Assembly (NCBI GenBank): GCA_020631295.1 | Contig: JAHDHN010000030.1 | Span: forward strand, 5,140-14,902 | Direction of reading: 5' to 3' | DNA length: 9,763 nt | Origin: Rickettsiales bacterium | GTDB taxonomy: Bacteria > Pseudomonadota > Alphaproteobacteria > Rickettsiales > UBA8987 | Shown here: piece by piece, positions 1 through 5,716 of the stretch | How the letters are laid out: each line of letters starts with the position of its first letter | Numbering within the stretch: the stretch's first letter is position 1 | Notes under the pieces: generated by a model | What the model was told of the DNA's origin: nothing | The model's input: the letters and a program-made list of their open reading frames with translations, nothing else | Databases searched by the model: none | Program-made: the position numbers and the translations under genes

Positions 1-590
1 TTATGATACAGCTTGGTTTGCGGGTATTTCTTCAGCTCTTCATCATTGAGCGGAGCAATATAGCCCAGTAAATGGGTGGTGAGCAAGCCATGCGGGTAAT
101 GCCGGATTTGCGGTACCACAATACTGGTGCCCGTCAGTTCATGGGAATGCACCTGCAGCTTGGCCACTTCTTTCCATTGCAGATAATCCACAATCAGCAC
201 CGGCTTGGGGTTATAACGTACATAGACGCTATCAATCGCTTCTTTCAGCCTGTTACGTGCGTCTTCTGTGTGCAGCAGCAGGTCAGAGAGGCGGTTGGCT
301 AGCAGAGCTGCCTCACTTCGGCCAATGCCTTCGCGCTCAAAATATAGCTGATAGCGCGCCACGCCCTTAGCCAGCTGCACGCCATTGCGATCCAGAATAT
401 CACCACGGATCGGCAAGCGCGGAATAATGCGAATACGATTGCCATTAGAGAGTGTTTTAAAATCATCCGACTTCACCAGCTGCAAATAATAGAGCCGCGC
501 CAGCAACGTACTGGCCAGCATGGCTTTCAACCCGCCCAGCACCAGCAGACGGCGGGAGTTGATCAGGCGATGTTTGGTGTCATTTCTCAC
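1..590 (-). CDS. mrdA: Penicillin-binding protein 2, N-terminal part (runs off the left edge)
   Basis: This is the first 196 codons of the elongation-specific class B transpeptidase PBP2, which cross-links peptidoglycan in the periplasm with RodA and MreB during side-wall growth. The visible part shows a short basic cytoplasmic tail (residues 1-14, KHRLINSRR), one membrane anchor (about 15-35) and the start of the pedestal domain. The pedestal has the family signature RGDILDRNG (62-70) and the RHYPHG...THLLGY block (163-177). The catalytic SxxK motif would lie beyond the window. The start is a GTG at 588-590. The frame is closed upstream by a stop near 645, no ATG is available in the proper place, and a weak GAAGA lies a few bases before the GTG. 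Other starts such as TTG cannot be excluded. The gene faces away from xseB, so here it is the first gene of its transcript and not downstream of mreBCD. Family membership is clear from the motifs. The start is less certain. Confidence 0.9.
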   Translation of the reverse strand, partial: MRNDTKHRLINSRRLLVLGGLKAMLASTLLARLYYLQLVKSDDFKTLSNGNRIRIIPRLPIRGDILDRNGVQLAKGVARYQLYFEREGIGRSEAALLANRLSDLLLHTEDARNRLKEAIDSVYVRYNPKPVLIVDYLQWKEVAKLQVHSHELTGTSIVVPQIRHYPHGLLTTHLLGYIAPLNDEELKKYPQTKLYH

Positions 591-619
591 ACTATCTTCA
601 TGAAGAAACTTTTGTAAAC

Positions 620-648
620 TTGCAAAGCATTTCAGAGGCTCTTATGGT
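620..648 (+). promoter_or_regulatory. Weak sigma-70-like promoter candidate for xseB
   Basis: TTGCAA (620-625) and TATGGT (643-648) are 17 bases apart, each matching the sigma-70 consensus at four of six positions. If used, the transcript would run through repeat A1 before reaching xseB. The match is weak and chance is a real alternative. Confidence 0.25.
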
Positions 649-667
649 CGTTTGATATAGATACAGA

Positions 668-756
668 CCCGTCATTCCACGGCGTGTCCGTGGAATCTCC
701 TAATAAGGATACGGCAGTTGGCAGGAGATCCCATGGATAAACCATGGGATGACGGG
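668..756 (-). repeat. Palindromic repeat A1 (two-hairpin element, inverted relative to A2)
   Basis: This 89-bp element has terminal inverted repeats CCCGTCAT / ATGACGGG. It contains two perfect 9-bp hairpins: ATTCCACGG (674-682) pairs with 688-696 around loop CGTGT, and ATCCCATGG (728-736) pairs with 742-750 around loop ATAAA. The hairpins are joined by inner inverted repeats (ATCTCCT / AGGAGAT) flanking a 21-base spacer. Its reverse complement aligns along its whole length with the element at 3724-3813, including the spacer, so the two are diverged copies in opposite orientation. It lies in the divergent gap between mrdA and xseB, ending 26 bases before the xseB start. It resembles the short palindromic repeats known to be abundant in some alphaproteobacterial (for example rickettsial) genomes. 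That comparison is from memory and was not searched. Confidence 0.85.
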
Positions 757-759
757 TAA
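733..759 (+). other. Possible micro-ORF inside repeat A1, upstream of xseB
   Basis: An ATG at 733 lies 5 bases after AGGAG (723-727) and opens an eight-codon frame reading MDKPWDDG, ending in TAA at 757-759. The frame spans the right hairpin of the repeat. A frame with the same first five residues and the same ribosome-binding spacing occurs in repeat A2. It stops 23 bases before the xseB ATG, which has its own ribosome-binding site (AGGGAG, 771-776), so a role in xseB translation is less obvious than in the anmK case. It may be a by-product of the palindrome. Confidence 0.3.
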
Positions 760-782
760 AAAGTTAGAAGAGGGAGACAAGT

Positions 783-1016
783 ATGACCGATGAGACATTG
801 ACCTTTGAGAGTGCGCTGAAAGAGCTGGAGCAGATTGTGCAAAAGCTGGAGAGTGGTGATATTGCGTTGGATGAATCCATTACGCTTTATGAGCGCGGCA
901 CCCAGTTGAAGCAATTTTGTGACACGCAGCTGAAAGAGGCCAAGCTGAAGGTAGAGAAGATCACAGCCGTCCATGCGGATGGCAGCACAGATGCAGTGCC
1001 ATTTGAAGCAGAGTAA
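783..1016 (+). CDS. xseB: Exodeoxyribonuclease VII small subunit
   Basis: The 77-residue product matches the small helical subunit of exonuclease VII, which joins the large XseA subunit to degrade single-stranded DNA in repair and recombination. The hallmark region is LTFESALKELEQIVQKLESG (residues 6-25), followed by LDESITLYERGTQLKQFCDT (29-48) and a second amphipathic helix (LKEAKLKVEKI). This is the usual XseB helical hairpin, and the length is usual for the family (about 60-85 residues). The acidic, Ser/Asp-rich tail is variable in this family. The ATG is preceded by AGGGAG at 771-776 with good spacing, supporting the start. xseA is not in the window. The stop is followed after one base by the bolA-like start, so the two genes are almost certainly cotranscribed and translationally linked. 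Repeat A1 lies just upstream and would form the 5' leader of the mRNA. Confidence 0.95.
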   Translation: MTDETLTFESALKELEQIVQKLESGDIALDESITLYERGTQLKQFCDTQLKEAKLKVEKITAVHADGSTDAVPFEAE

Positions 1017-1017
1017 T

Positions 1018-1275
1018 ATGCCGTTAGACCAAGTGATAGAAACGCGTCTGCAGGCGGCTTTTGCGCCAGAAGTGTTGGAGGTGGTGAATAATTCCCACAA
1101 GCATGCCGGCCATAGCAGCAGCCCAGGCACAGGCGAGAGCCATTTTGCAGTGAAAATCAGCAAGCACTCGGTGCCTGGCAGCACGCGTATTGCGCAGCAT
1201 CGTGCTATTGCTGCAGAACTCAAGGATCTGATGGGTGAGGGGCCGATTCACGCCTTGGAAATAAAATTATGTTAG
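1018..1275 (+). CDS. BolA family protein
   Basis: This 85-residue protein has the BolA fold sequence pattern: an N-terminal helix (VIETRLQAAFAPEVLEVV), then HKHAGH with an extended Gly/Ser-rich loop, the strand GESHFAVKI (39-47), a basic helix around RIAQHRAIAAEL (57-68) and the conserved ending GPIHALEIKL (75-84). BolA proteins pair with monothiol glutaredoxins and bind [2Fe-2S] clusters through the conserved His in the PIHAL segment (His78) plus a loop residue. They act in Fe-S and iron handling, and BolA itself also in stress morphology. No Cys is present in the loop, so the second ligand would be a His, as in BolA-type rather than plant BolA_H/C variants; that assignment is inference. The start at 1018 is chosen over an in-frame ATG at 973 because 973 lies inside xseB and would prepend xseB-antiframe residues absent from the family. 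One base separates it from the xseB stop. I do not assign a symbol between bolA and ibaG-like forms. Confidence 0.9.
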   Translation: MPLDQVIETRLQAAFAPEVLEVVNNSHKHAGHSSSPGTGESHFAVKISKHSVPGSTRIAQHRAIAAELKDLMGEGPIHALEIKLC

Positions 1276-1331
1276 GTTCTGTTATGATTTTTCTACACCG
1301 CCCCTTTCACCTCTTTTTGGCTTTATTTTTC

Positions 1332-1351
1332 CTACCCTTTCTTAAGGGTAG
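1332..1351. repeat. Short perfect hairpin downstream of the bolA-like gene
   Basis: CTACCCTT (1332-1339) and AAGGGTAG (1344-1351) form an 8-bp stem with a 4-base loop in the gap between the bolA-like gene and the YrbL-family gene. On the plus strand the T-rich tract lies before the stem, not after it, and on the minus strand the tract after it is A-rich. It is therefore not a standard intrinsic terminator. It could be a leader structure or a weak or processed 3' end. Confidence 0.4.
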
Positions 1352-1403
1352 CGCCACTATTCCTGCAAAAGAGTAGAAAAAATACGCACAAAAGGAGTGC
1401 AAA

Positions 1404-2027
1404 ATGGTCGCGATAGAAAAATCACAACAGAACCTCGCACATCACTTCACACCAGAAGAGGCGGTGGCGAAGGGTGGCAATCGTTGGGTGTTTTTACATC
1501 CGGATGATCCTAAAAAATGCATTAAAATTCTGTTTCCAGAGAAGACAGCCAAGGCAAAAAGAAAGCGTGCAGTCTGGTATAAAAAACTGCGTCCGCTTTC
1601 TGCGTTTGATGATAATATACAAGAGCATAAAGCACTTTCGGATTTGTCTAAGCGCTTGCCAGAGGCAGCACAGCGCCATTTCCCCAAAAGCTATGGTTTT
1701 GTGGAAACCAATTTAGGGCGTGCGATTGTGGTGGATTATTTTACCGATGCAACAGGCACGCCCAGCCCCAGCCTGTTGCAGTTGAAAGACGTGCCAAGCA
1801 AGGCGCTGGACGCATTTTTTGCTGTGGTACAAACGCACTGCATTATCACGCGGGATTTCTTGCCGCATAATCTGCTCTATGTAGACGGGCGTATTGTGAT
1901 GATTGACGGGCTGGGAAATTCAGATTTTATCCCCATTGCCTCCCTCTCACGCAGATGGGGGGTGCGCAAGATTCAGCGCAAAATAGCCCGCTTTTATGAG
2001 AAACTGCCAAATTACAAAAGAGGGTAG
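1404..2027 (+). CDS. YrbL family protein (PhoP-regulated kinase-like family)
   Basis: The 207-residue product fits the YrbL / PhoP regulatory network family, a small protein-kinase-like fold of unknown substrate first noted in enterobacteria. Visible kinase-like elements in order are a glycine-containing N-lobe start (AKGGNRWVFLHP, 22-33), a candidate ATP-anchoring Lys in CIKI (Lys41), a candidate pairing Glu in QEHKAL (Glu74), a catalytic-loop-like RDFLPHNLLY (150-159, Asp151 and Asn156) and a metal-binding-like MIDGLG (Asp168). The tail is basic (RRWGVRKIQRKIARFYEKL). There is no signal peptide or membrane segment, so it should be cytosolic. It has one of the best ribosome-binding sites in the window (AGGAG at 1393-1397, six bases before the ATG). 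It stands alone between the xseB pair and convergent thrC, with repeat B1 after its stop. The family call rests on motif order. The biological role is unknown, and other small aminoglycoside- or lipid-A-kinase-like folds are alternatives. Confidence 0.75.
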   Translation: MVAIEKSQQNLAHHFTPEEAVAKGGNRWVFLHPDDPKKCIKILFPEKTAKAKRKRAVWYKKLRPLSAFDDNIQEHKALSDLSKRLPEAAQRHFPKSYGFVETNLGRAIVVDYFTDATGTPSPSLLQLKDVPSKALDAFFAVVQTHCIITRDFLPHNLLYVDGRIVMIDGLGNSDFIPIASLSRRWGVRKIQRKIARFYEKLPNYKRG

Positions 2028-2055
2028 TTTTTTGTCATCTTGAGGCATATTAAGA

Positions 2056-2228
2056 ATGTCATTCTGATGGAGCGTTAGCGACTGAAGAATCTCGTGCCAC
2101 TGCAGCTGCGCCTTGTTTTGTAACAAAGTATGCCCCGATGATACGCACCTCTAGAATGTGGCATACGTAGCTTCTGTCTATGCCTCACCATCCGGGCATG
2201 AGATTCCTCGTTTCACTCGGAATGACAT
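2056..2228 (+). repeat. Structured repeat B1 (about 170 bp, three nested inverted repeats)
   Basis: The ends are ATGTCATTCTGA and TCGGAATGACAT. A second inverted pair, AATCTCGTGCC (2088-2098) with GGCATGAGATT (2195-2205), pairs with a single G-T step. A third, GTATGCC (2128-2134) with GGCATAC (2160-2166), lies at the centre. A 48-bp core (2127-2174) matches the reverse complement of 9605-9652 with four differences, all transitions. The element fills most of the 223-bp gap between the 3' ends of the YrbL-family gene and thrC. An extra partial end (GTCATCTTGAG, 2034-2044) precedes it. No convincing gene is seen inside. It could act as a two-way terminator or mRNA 3' structure, but there is no T-run typical of an intrinsic terminator. 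Confidence 0.85.
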
Positions 2229-2250
2229 ATGATTATATGTTACCTAAAAA

Positions 2251-3666
2251 TTACAAATGCTTTGCTATGAAGGCCTGCACATCTTCCAAGTTATTTTCCA
2301 CACGCGTGAAGGATTCTTTACGCTCGAGCAAATCGCTTAAATGCTCTGGCAATTCTGGGTGAATATTTGTAGTTTCTTTCACCACATCCGGGAATTTGGC
2401 TGCATGAGCCGTGGCAAGCGTTACCACGCGCGCGCCCTCATTGCCTGGCTCTTGTAAGAAGCTATCGGCCGCAAAGGCACCAATGGCGCTATGCGGATCT
2501 AAGATATAATCATATGTCTTGTAATATTCACGCATCGTGTCTTTTGTTTGCGCCTCATCCACGCGCACAGAGCTGAAATGCGAACGCGCTTTTTCTAAAA
2601 TCTCTGGGCTTACCTCCAGCTTGTTGGTGCTGGCGAAATGATCCATCAATGCGTTGATTTTGCCCGCATCTTGATCATGCAAATCATAAAGCAGCCGCTC
2701 AAAATTACTGGAAATTTGGATATCCATGCTAGGCGTGATGGTGGCATAGGCCTCTTTGCGGCTATAATCGTTTTCGGTAAAAAAGCGGTGTAAAATATCA
2801 TTCGTGTTTGTGGCAATAATCAAACGATCAATCGGCAGCCCCATTTTCTTGGCAATATAGCCTGCAAATACATCCCCAAAATTACCCGTAGGCACAGAGA
2901 AAGACAGCGGGTTATCCAATCCATCCAGCTTCAGTGCGGCATAAAAATAGTAGACCACCTGAGCCAAAATACGTGTCCAGTTAATTGAGTTCACCGCCAC
3001 CAAACGTGTGCCTTTGGCAAAGTCTGGATATTGGAACATATGCTTCACCATGGTCTGACAATCATCAAAATTGCCATGCGGTGTGCCAATAGCCAGATTA
3101 TACACATTCGGCGCATCAATGGTGGTCATCTGGCGACGCTGTACCTCACTCACCCGGTCATGCGGATAGAGCGTGAACACTTTCACATGCTCAGAGCGGA
3201 ACACGCCTTCAATGGAGGCAGAGCCTGTGTCGCCCGAAGTAGCGCCCATCACCACCACATCTTTATCATCACGCCACAATACATAATCCAACATCTGTCC
3301 CAAAAATTGCAGTGCTACATCTTTAAAGGCCAGTGTGGGGCCATGAAACAGCTCCAGCAGATGGTGCTGATCACTCAGCGAGTGAATAGGCGTGATGTCT
3401 TTATGACGAAAATGCTTGTAACTCTCAGTAAGCACCTGGCGGAACGTACCCGCATCCACCGTATCTTCAATGAACGGATACAGAATCTGGAAGGCAAGCT
3501 CTTGATAGTCATAATCCTCCCAATTGCGGATAGTGTCGATGTCAAAATGCGGCATATGGCTGGGCATATAAAGCCCGCCATCTGGCGCCAGGCCAGAGGT
3601 AAGAATATCATCAAAACTCAAATGCGCATCATGTCCGCGCGTGGAACGGTAGGTAATATGTTTCAT
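2251..3666 (-). CDS. thrC: Threonine synthase
   Basis: This PLP enzyme converts O-phospho-L-homoserine and water to L-threonine and phosphate, the last step of threonine synthesis in the cytosol. From the chosen ATG the product has 471 residues, typical of the longer threonine synthases found in proteobacteria and fungi. Motifs include the N-terminal YRSTRGHDAHLSFDDILTSG, GLAPDGGLYMP (25-35), the PLP-lysine segment GPTLAFKDVALQF (Lys115), the phosphate-binding GATSGDTGSA (141-150) and SVPTGNFGDVFAGY in the middle. The frame is open to an ATG at 3715-3717 (488 residues), but homologues begin at the MKH segment, so 3666 is preferred. An ATG four codons upstream (3678) is also possible. None of these has a clear ribosome-binding site. 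The gene stands alone, diverges from anmK across repeat A2 and converges on the YrbL-family gene across B1. Confidence 0.96.
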   Translation of the reverse strand: MKHITYRSTRGHDAHLSFDDILTSGLAPDGGLYMPSHMPHFDIDTIRNWEDYDYQELAFQILYPFIEDTVDAGTFRQVLTESYKHFRHKDITPIHSLSDQHHLLELFHGPTLAFKDVALQFLGQMLDYVLWRDDKDVVVMGATSGDTGSASIEGVFRSEHVKVFTLYPHDRVSEVQRRQMTTIDAPNVYNLAIGTPHGNFDDCQTMVKHMFQYPDFAKGTRLVAVNSINWTRILAQVVYYFYAALKLDGLDNPLSFSVPTGNFGDVFAGYIAKKMGLPIDRLIIATNTNDILHRFFTENDYSRKEAYATITPSMDIQISSNFERLLYDLHDQDAGKINALMDHFASTNKLEVSPEILEKARSHFSSVRVDEAQTKDTMREYYKTYDYILDPHSAIGAFAADSFLQEPGNEGARVVTLATAHAAKFPDVVKETTNIHPELPEHLSDLLERKESFTRVENNLEDVQAFIAKHL

Positions 3667-3723
3667 GGCGCTAGCCATAGTGAGAGGCGTGGTAAATGGC
3701 AATCCGTTTCTTCTCATTATGCA

Positions 3724-3813
3724 CCCGTCATCCCACGGCTCGTCCGTGGGATCTCATGCCAATTGCTGTGCTTTAATCAAGGAGATTCCATGGACAAGCC
3801 ATGGAATGACGTG
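3724..3813 (+). repeat. Palindromic repeat A2 (two-hairpin element)
   Basis: This is a 90-bp relative of A1. The left hairpin is ATCCCACGG (3730-3738) paired with 3744-3752 around loop CTCGT. The right hairpin is ATTCCATGG (3785-3793) paired with 3799-3807 around loop ACAAG. Terminal repeats are CCCGTCAT and ATGACGTG, the last slightly decayed. Compared with reverse-complemented A1, each hairpin shows one paired change (T-A to C-G on the left, C-G to T-A on the right) that keeps the stem intact, while loops and spacer drift mainly by transitions. It lies in the thrC/anmK divergent gap, 57 bases from the thrC start and 20 from the anmK start, and would be part of the anmK mRNA leader. Confidence 0.85.
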
Positions 3814-3828
3814 TTAATAATCTGGTAG
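3790..3828 (+). other. Candidate upstream micro-ORF leading into anmK
   Basis: AGGAG (3780-3784) lies 5 bases before an ATG at 3790. The frame reads MDKPWNDVLIIW and ends with TAG at 3826-3828, only 5 bases before the anmK ATG. The first residues match the frame in repeat A1 with synonymous third-base changes (GAT to GAC, AAA to AAG). Because anmK has no ribosome-binding site of its own, ribosomes finishing this frame could reinitiate on anmK. That is inference from spacing. The synonymous pattern could equally come from drift in the hairpin loop. Confidence 0.4.
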
Positions 3829-3833
3829 TTATT

Positions 3834-4892
3834 ATGACCCTTTTTTATAGCATAGGCCTGATGAGTGGCACCTCTATGGACGGCGTGGATGCAGCATTGA
3901 TCCGTACGGATGGCATGAAGGTGGAGCGCACAGGGCATGGCGTATATGTGCCCTACCCTGCTGCGTTTCAGGCAGAACTGGCAGCGTTGGTGAAGCAGCG
4001 TGGTCAGGCCGAAGAAGCTGTGCTGCAGAAGGTAGAAGTTATTCTGACGGAACATCACATCACCGCTGTGCAGCAATTATTACAGCAGGCGAATCTGCAA
4101 CCTAACCAGGTGCGTTATATTGGTTTTCACGGCCATACGATTGATCACCAACCAGAAAAACAAATTAGCTGGCAGATGGGTGATGCAATACTGCTGCAGG
4201 CTACCACTGGCATTGATGTGATCGATAATTTCCGTATGCCAGACGTGCTAGCCGGCGGGCAAGGTGCGCCCTTGGTGCCGATCTATCAGCATGCGCTTTT
4301 AGACACATATGCGGCAGGTAATGCCATGCTGAATATTGGTGGCATTTCCAACATCACATTGTTTCCAAATACAAACGCAGAAGACATGCTGGCATGGGAC
4401 ACAGGGCCAGGCAATGCCATGTTAAATGATTGGATCCAGCATAAAGGCAAAGGCAATTATGATGCAGAGGGTGCGTTAGCGCGTGCAGGTGTGGCAGACG
4501 AACAGACAGTAAAACGGGCACTTAACCATCCGTTTATGGCACTGCCAGCGCCAAAATCTCTGGACAGGAATGATTTTCATTACACGGATTATATATCGGA
4601 TGCTGCATCTGTGGAAGACGGTGCGGCCACACTCACCGAAATTACAGCAGCCACCATTGCACATGCCATAGTGCCGTATACTATTGGCACGTTATTCATC
4701 ACCGGCGGTGGGCGCCATAATGCGTATTTGATGCAACGCATTGCAACGCTCTCAAAATGTGAGGTGCAAAAGGTGGAGGCGATTAGCCTGGATGGTGATA
4801 TGCTAGAGGCCGAGGCTTTTGCTTATTTAGCCGCACGAAAAGCCACTAACCTGCCTTATAGCTTTGCTGGCACAACGGGTCGTTCGGAATGA
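3834..4892 (+). CDS. anmK: Anhydro-N-acetylmuramic acid kinase
   Basis: AnmK opens the anhydro ring of 1,6-anhydro-MurNAc and phosphorylates it with ATP to give MurNAc-6-phosphate, feeding recovered cell-wall sugar back into metabolism in the cytosol. The 352 residues show the family signatures in order: GLMSGTSMDGVD (8-19, nucleotide loop), GFHGHTI (97-103), DNFRMPDVLAGGQGAPLVP (131-149), NIGGISNIT (167-175), DTGPGNAM with the catalytic Asp189, TGGGRHNAYL (290-299) and EAEAFAYLA (325-333). The protein ends right after SFAGTTG with RSE, whereas relatives carry about ten or more further residues. The last codons sit in sequence resembling the outer end of repeat B, so the tail may have been replaced. 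No ribosome-binding site is visible before the ATG, but a micro-ORF stops 5 bases upstream. The gene converges on ygfZ with 8 bases between stops. Confidence 0.96.
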   Translation: MTLFYSIGLMSGTSMDGVDAALIRTDGMKVERTGHGVYVPYPAAFQAELAALVKQRGQAEEAVLQKVEVILTEHHITAVQQLLQQANLQPNQVRYIGFHGHTIDHQPEKQISWQMGDAILLQATTGIDVIDNFRMPDVLAGGQGAPLVPIYQHALLDTYAAGNAMLNIGGISNITLFPNTNAEDMLAWDTGPGNAMLNDWIQHKGKGNYDAEGALARAGVADEQTVKRALNHPFMALPAPKSLDRNDFHYTDYISDAASVEDGAATLTEITAATIAHAIVPYTIGTLFITGGGRHNAYLMQRIATLSKCEVQKVEAISLDGDMLEAEAFAYLAARKATNLPYSFAGTTGRSE

Positions 4893-4893
4893 C
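4879..4893. repeat. Possible remnant of a repeat-B end at the anmK stop
   Basis: TCGGAATGACAT near 4884-4895 is identical to the right end of B1 (2217-2228). It spans the anmK stop codon. No other part of the B element is present, since ygfZ begins at once. Twelve shared bases are suggestive, not conclusive. Confidence 0.35.
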
Positions 4894-4900
4894 ATTCTCA

Positions 4901-5716
4901 TTATGTTAATGTTAGAATTACATAACTCTCAGTCTGCAGTGCTGTGCCAGATTCGGCGATGTCTTTTTCCAGCAGTGCGATGGCTGTATTGCCAGATACG
5001 GAACAAATCTGCCCTGCTTCTTTACCCTCAATATGCATGTGTCTTACATGGTCTGGTGTTTCCTCATGAAGGAAATGTTTTAATTCAGAATATATTATAT
5101 CACCAGGCTCCAAACCCTCAGCTTGCACTGCATAAGTCAGTTTTCGGATATTGCCGCGATGCTTGCTGCGCGTGGTTACTTCTTGGCCCACATAGCAGCC
5201 TTTGGTAAAAGAAATACCATCATATTCATCCAAACGGAACGGTAGCGGGAAGTCTTTTTCTGGTTGTAAATCATACACGCCTTCTGCAATGGCTGCAGCA
5301 ATGCGTGTGCGGTGATATTCTGCCTCATTCACAGCATCATCACTGTGGCGAATCATCCGCCAGCCAAGGCGCTTATCACGCGGATCTTGCACGCAATACT
5401 CACATTCTGGCGTGCTGTGCCACATCACCGCGTCACCGGTACTCTCTATCTCAATCTGTTTACGCAGGCGGTATAGTTTCAGCTTTTTAAGCAGCATGTC
5501 TGCCTGGCTTGCATGCACATCCCAATATACAGTATCATCGCGCATGCTGAGTATGCCATCGGCCAGAAACTTGCCCTGCGGTGTGAGCAGCACAGCATAG
5601 CGTGGGTTCCCTGGTGCCAGGCCTGCAATGTCACCGGCCATCAGATCTTGCAGAAAGGCAATCACATCTTCCTGGTCACTTTTCAGACAAATAACGTTAC
5701 GGTCTAAACGCTGCAT
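4901..5716 (-). CDS. ygfZ: YgfZ/GcvT-like folate-binding Fe-S maintenance protein
   Basis: The product (271 residues) belongs to the YgfZ/IBA57 group, tetrahydrofolate-binding proteins related to the glycine-cleavage T protein that help make or repair Fe-S enzymes such as MiaB. The diagnostic motif KGCYVGQE is intact at 172-179, with the functional Cys174. The N-terminal half has LQDLMAGDIAGL and the RYAVLLTPQGKFLADG stretch (39-54) usual in this family. Length is typical. The C-terminal barrel is less conserved and ends in a short hydrophobic run. The ATG shares its first base with the stop of the upstream esterase gene (TAATG), so translation is probably coupled. It is the last gene of the gatB - esterase - ygfZ cluster and converges on anmK, leaving no room for a dedicated terminator. 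With a bolA-like gene in the same window this makes two Fe-S-linked genes, though they are not in one operon. Confidence 0.95.
   Translation of the reverse strand: MQRLDRNVICLKSDQEDVIAFLQDLMAGDIAGLAPGNPRYAVLLTPQGKFLADGILSMRDDTVYWDVHASQADMLLKKLKLYRLRKQIEIESTGDAVMWHSTPECEYCVQDPRDKRLGWRMIRHSDDAVNEAEYHRTRIAAAIAEGVYDLQPEKDFPLPFRLDEYDGISFTKGCYVGQEVTTRSKHRGNIRKLTYAVQAEGLEPGDIIYSELKHFLHEETPDHVRHMHIEGKEAGQICSVSGNTAIALLEKDIAESGTALQTESYVILTLT

Noticed and set aside
668..756. CRISPR repeat or toxin-antitoxin-type small gene in the A repeats
   Set aside because: The copies are single, dispersed and inverted, with no regular spacers. The encoded frame is only 8 to 12 codons.
973..1275. Longer bolA-like start at 973
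   Set aside because: It would overlap xseB by 44 bases and add residues not seen in the BolA family. The ATG at 1018 fits the family start.
1332..1351. Intrinsic terminator after the bolA-like gene
   Set aside because: The stem is perfect but no T-run follows it on either strand.
3031..3828. Long plus-strand open frame (265 codons) opposite the thrC 5' half, ending in repeat A2
   Set aside because: It is antisense to a clear threonine synthase, has no recognisable motifs and a composition expected of a complementary frame. Only its last codons coincide with the A2 micro-ORF.
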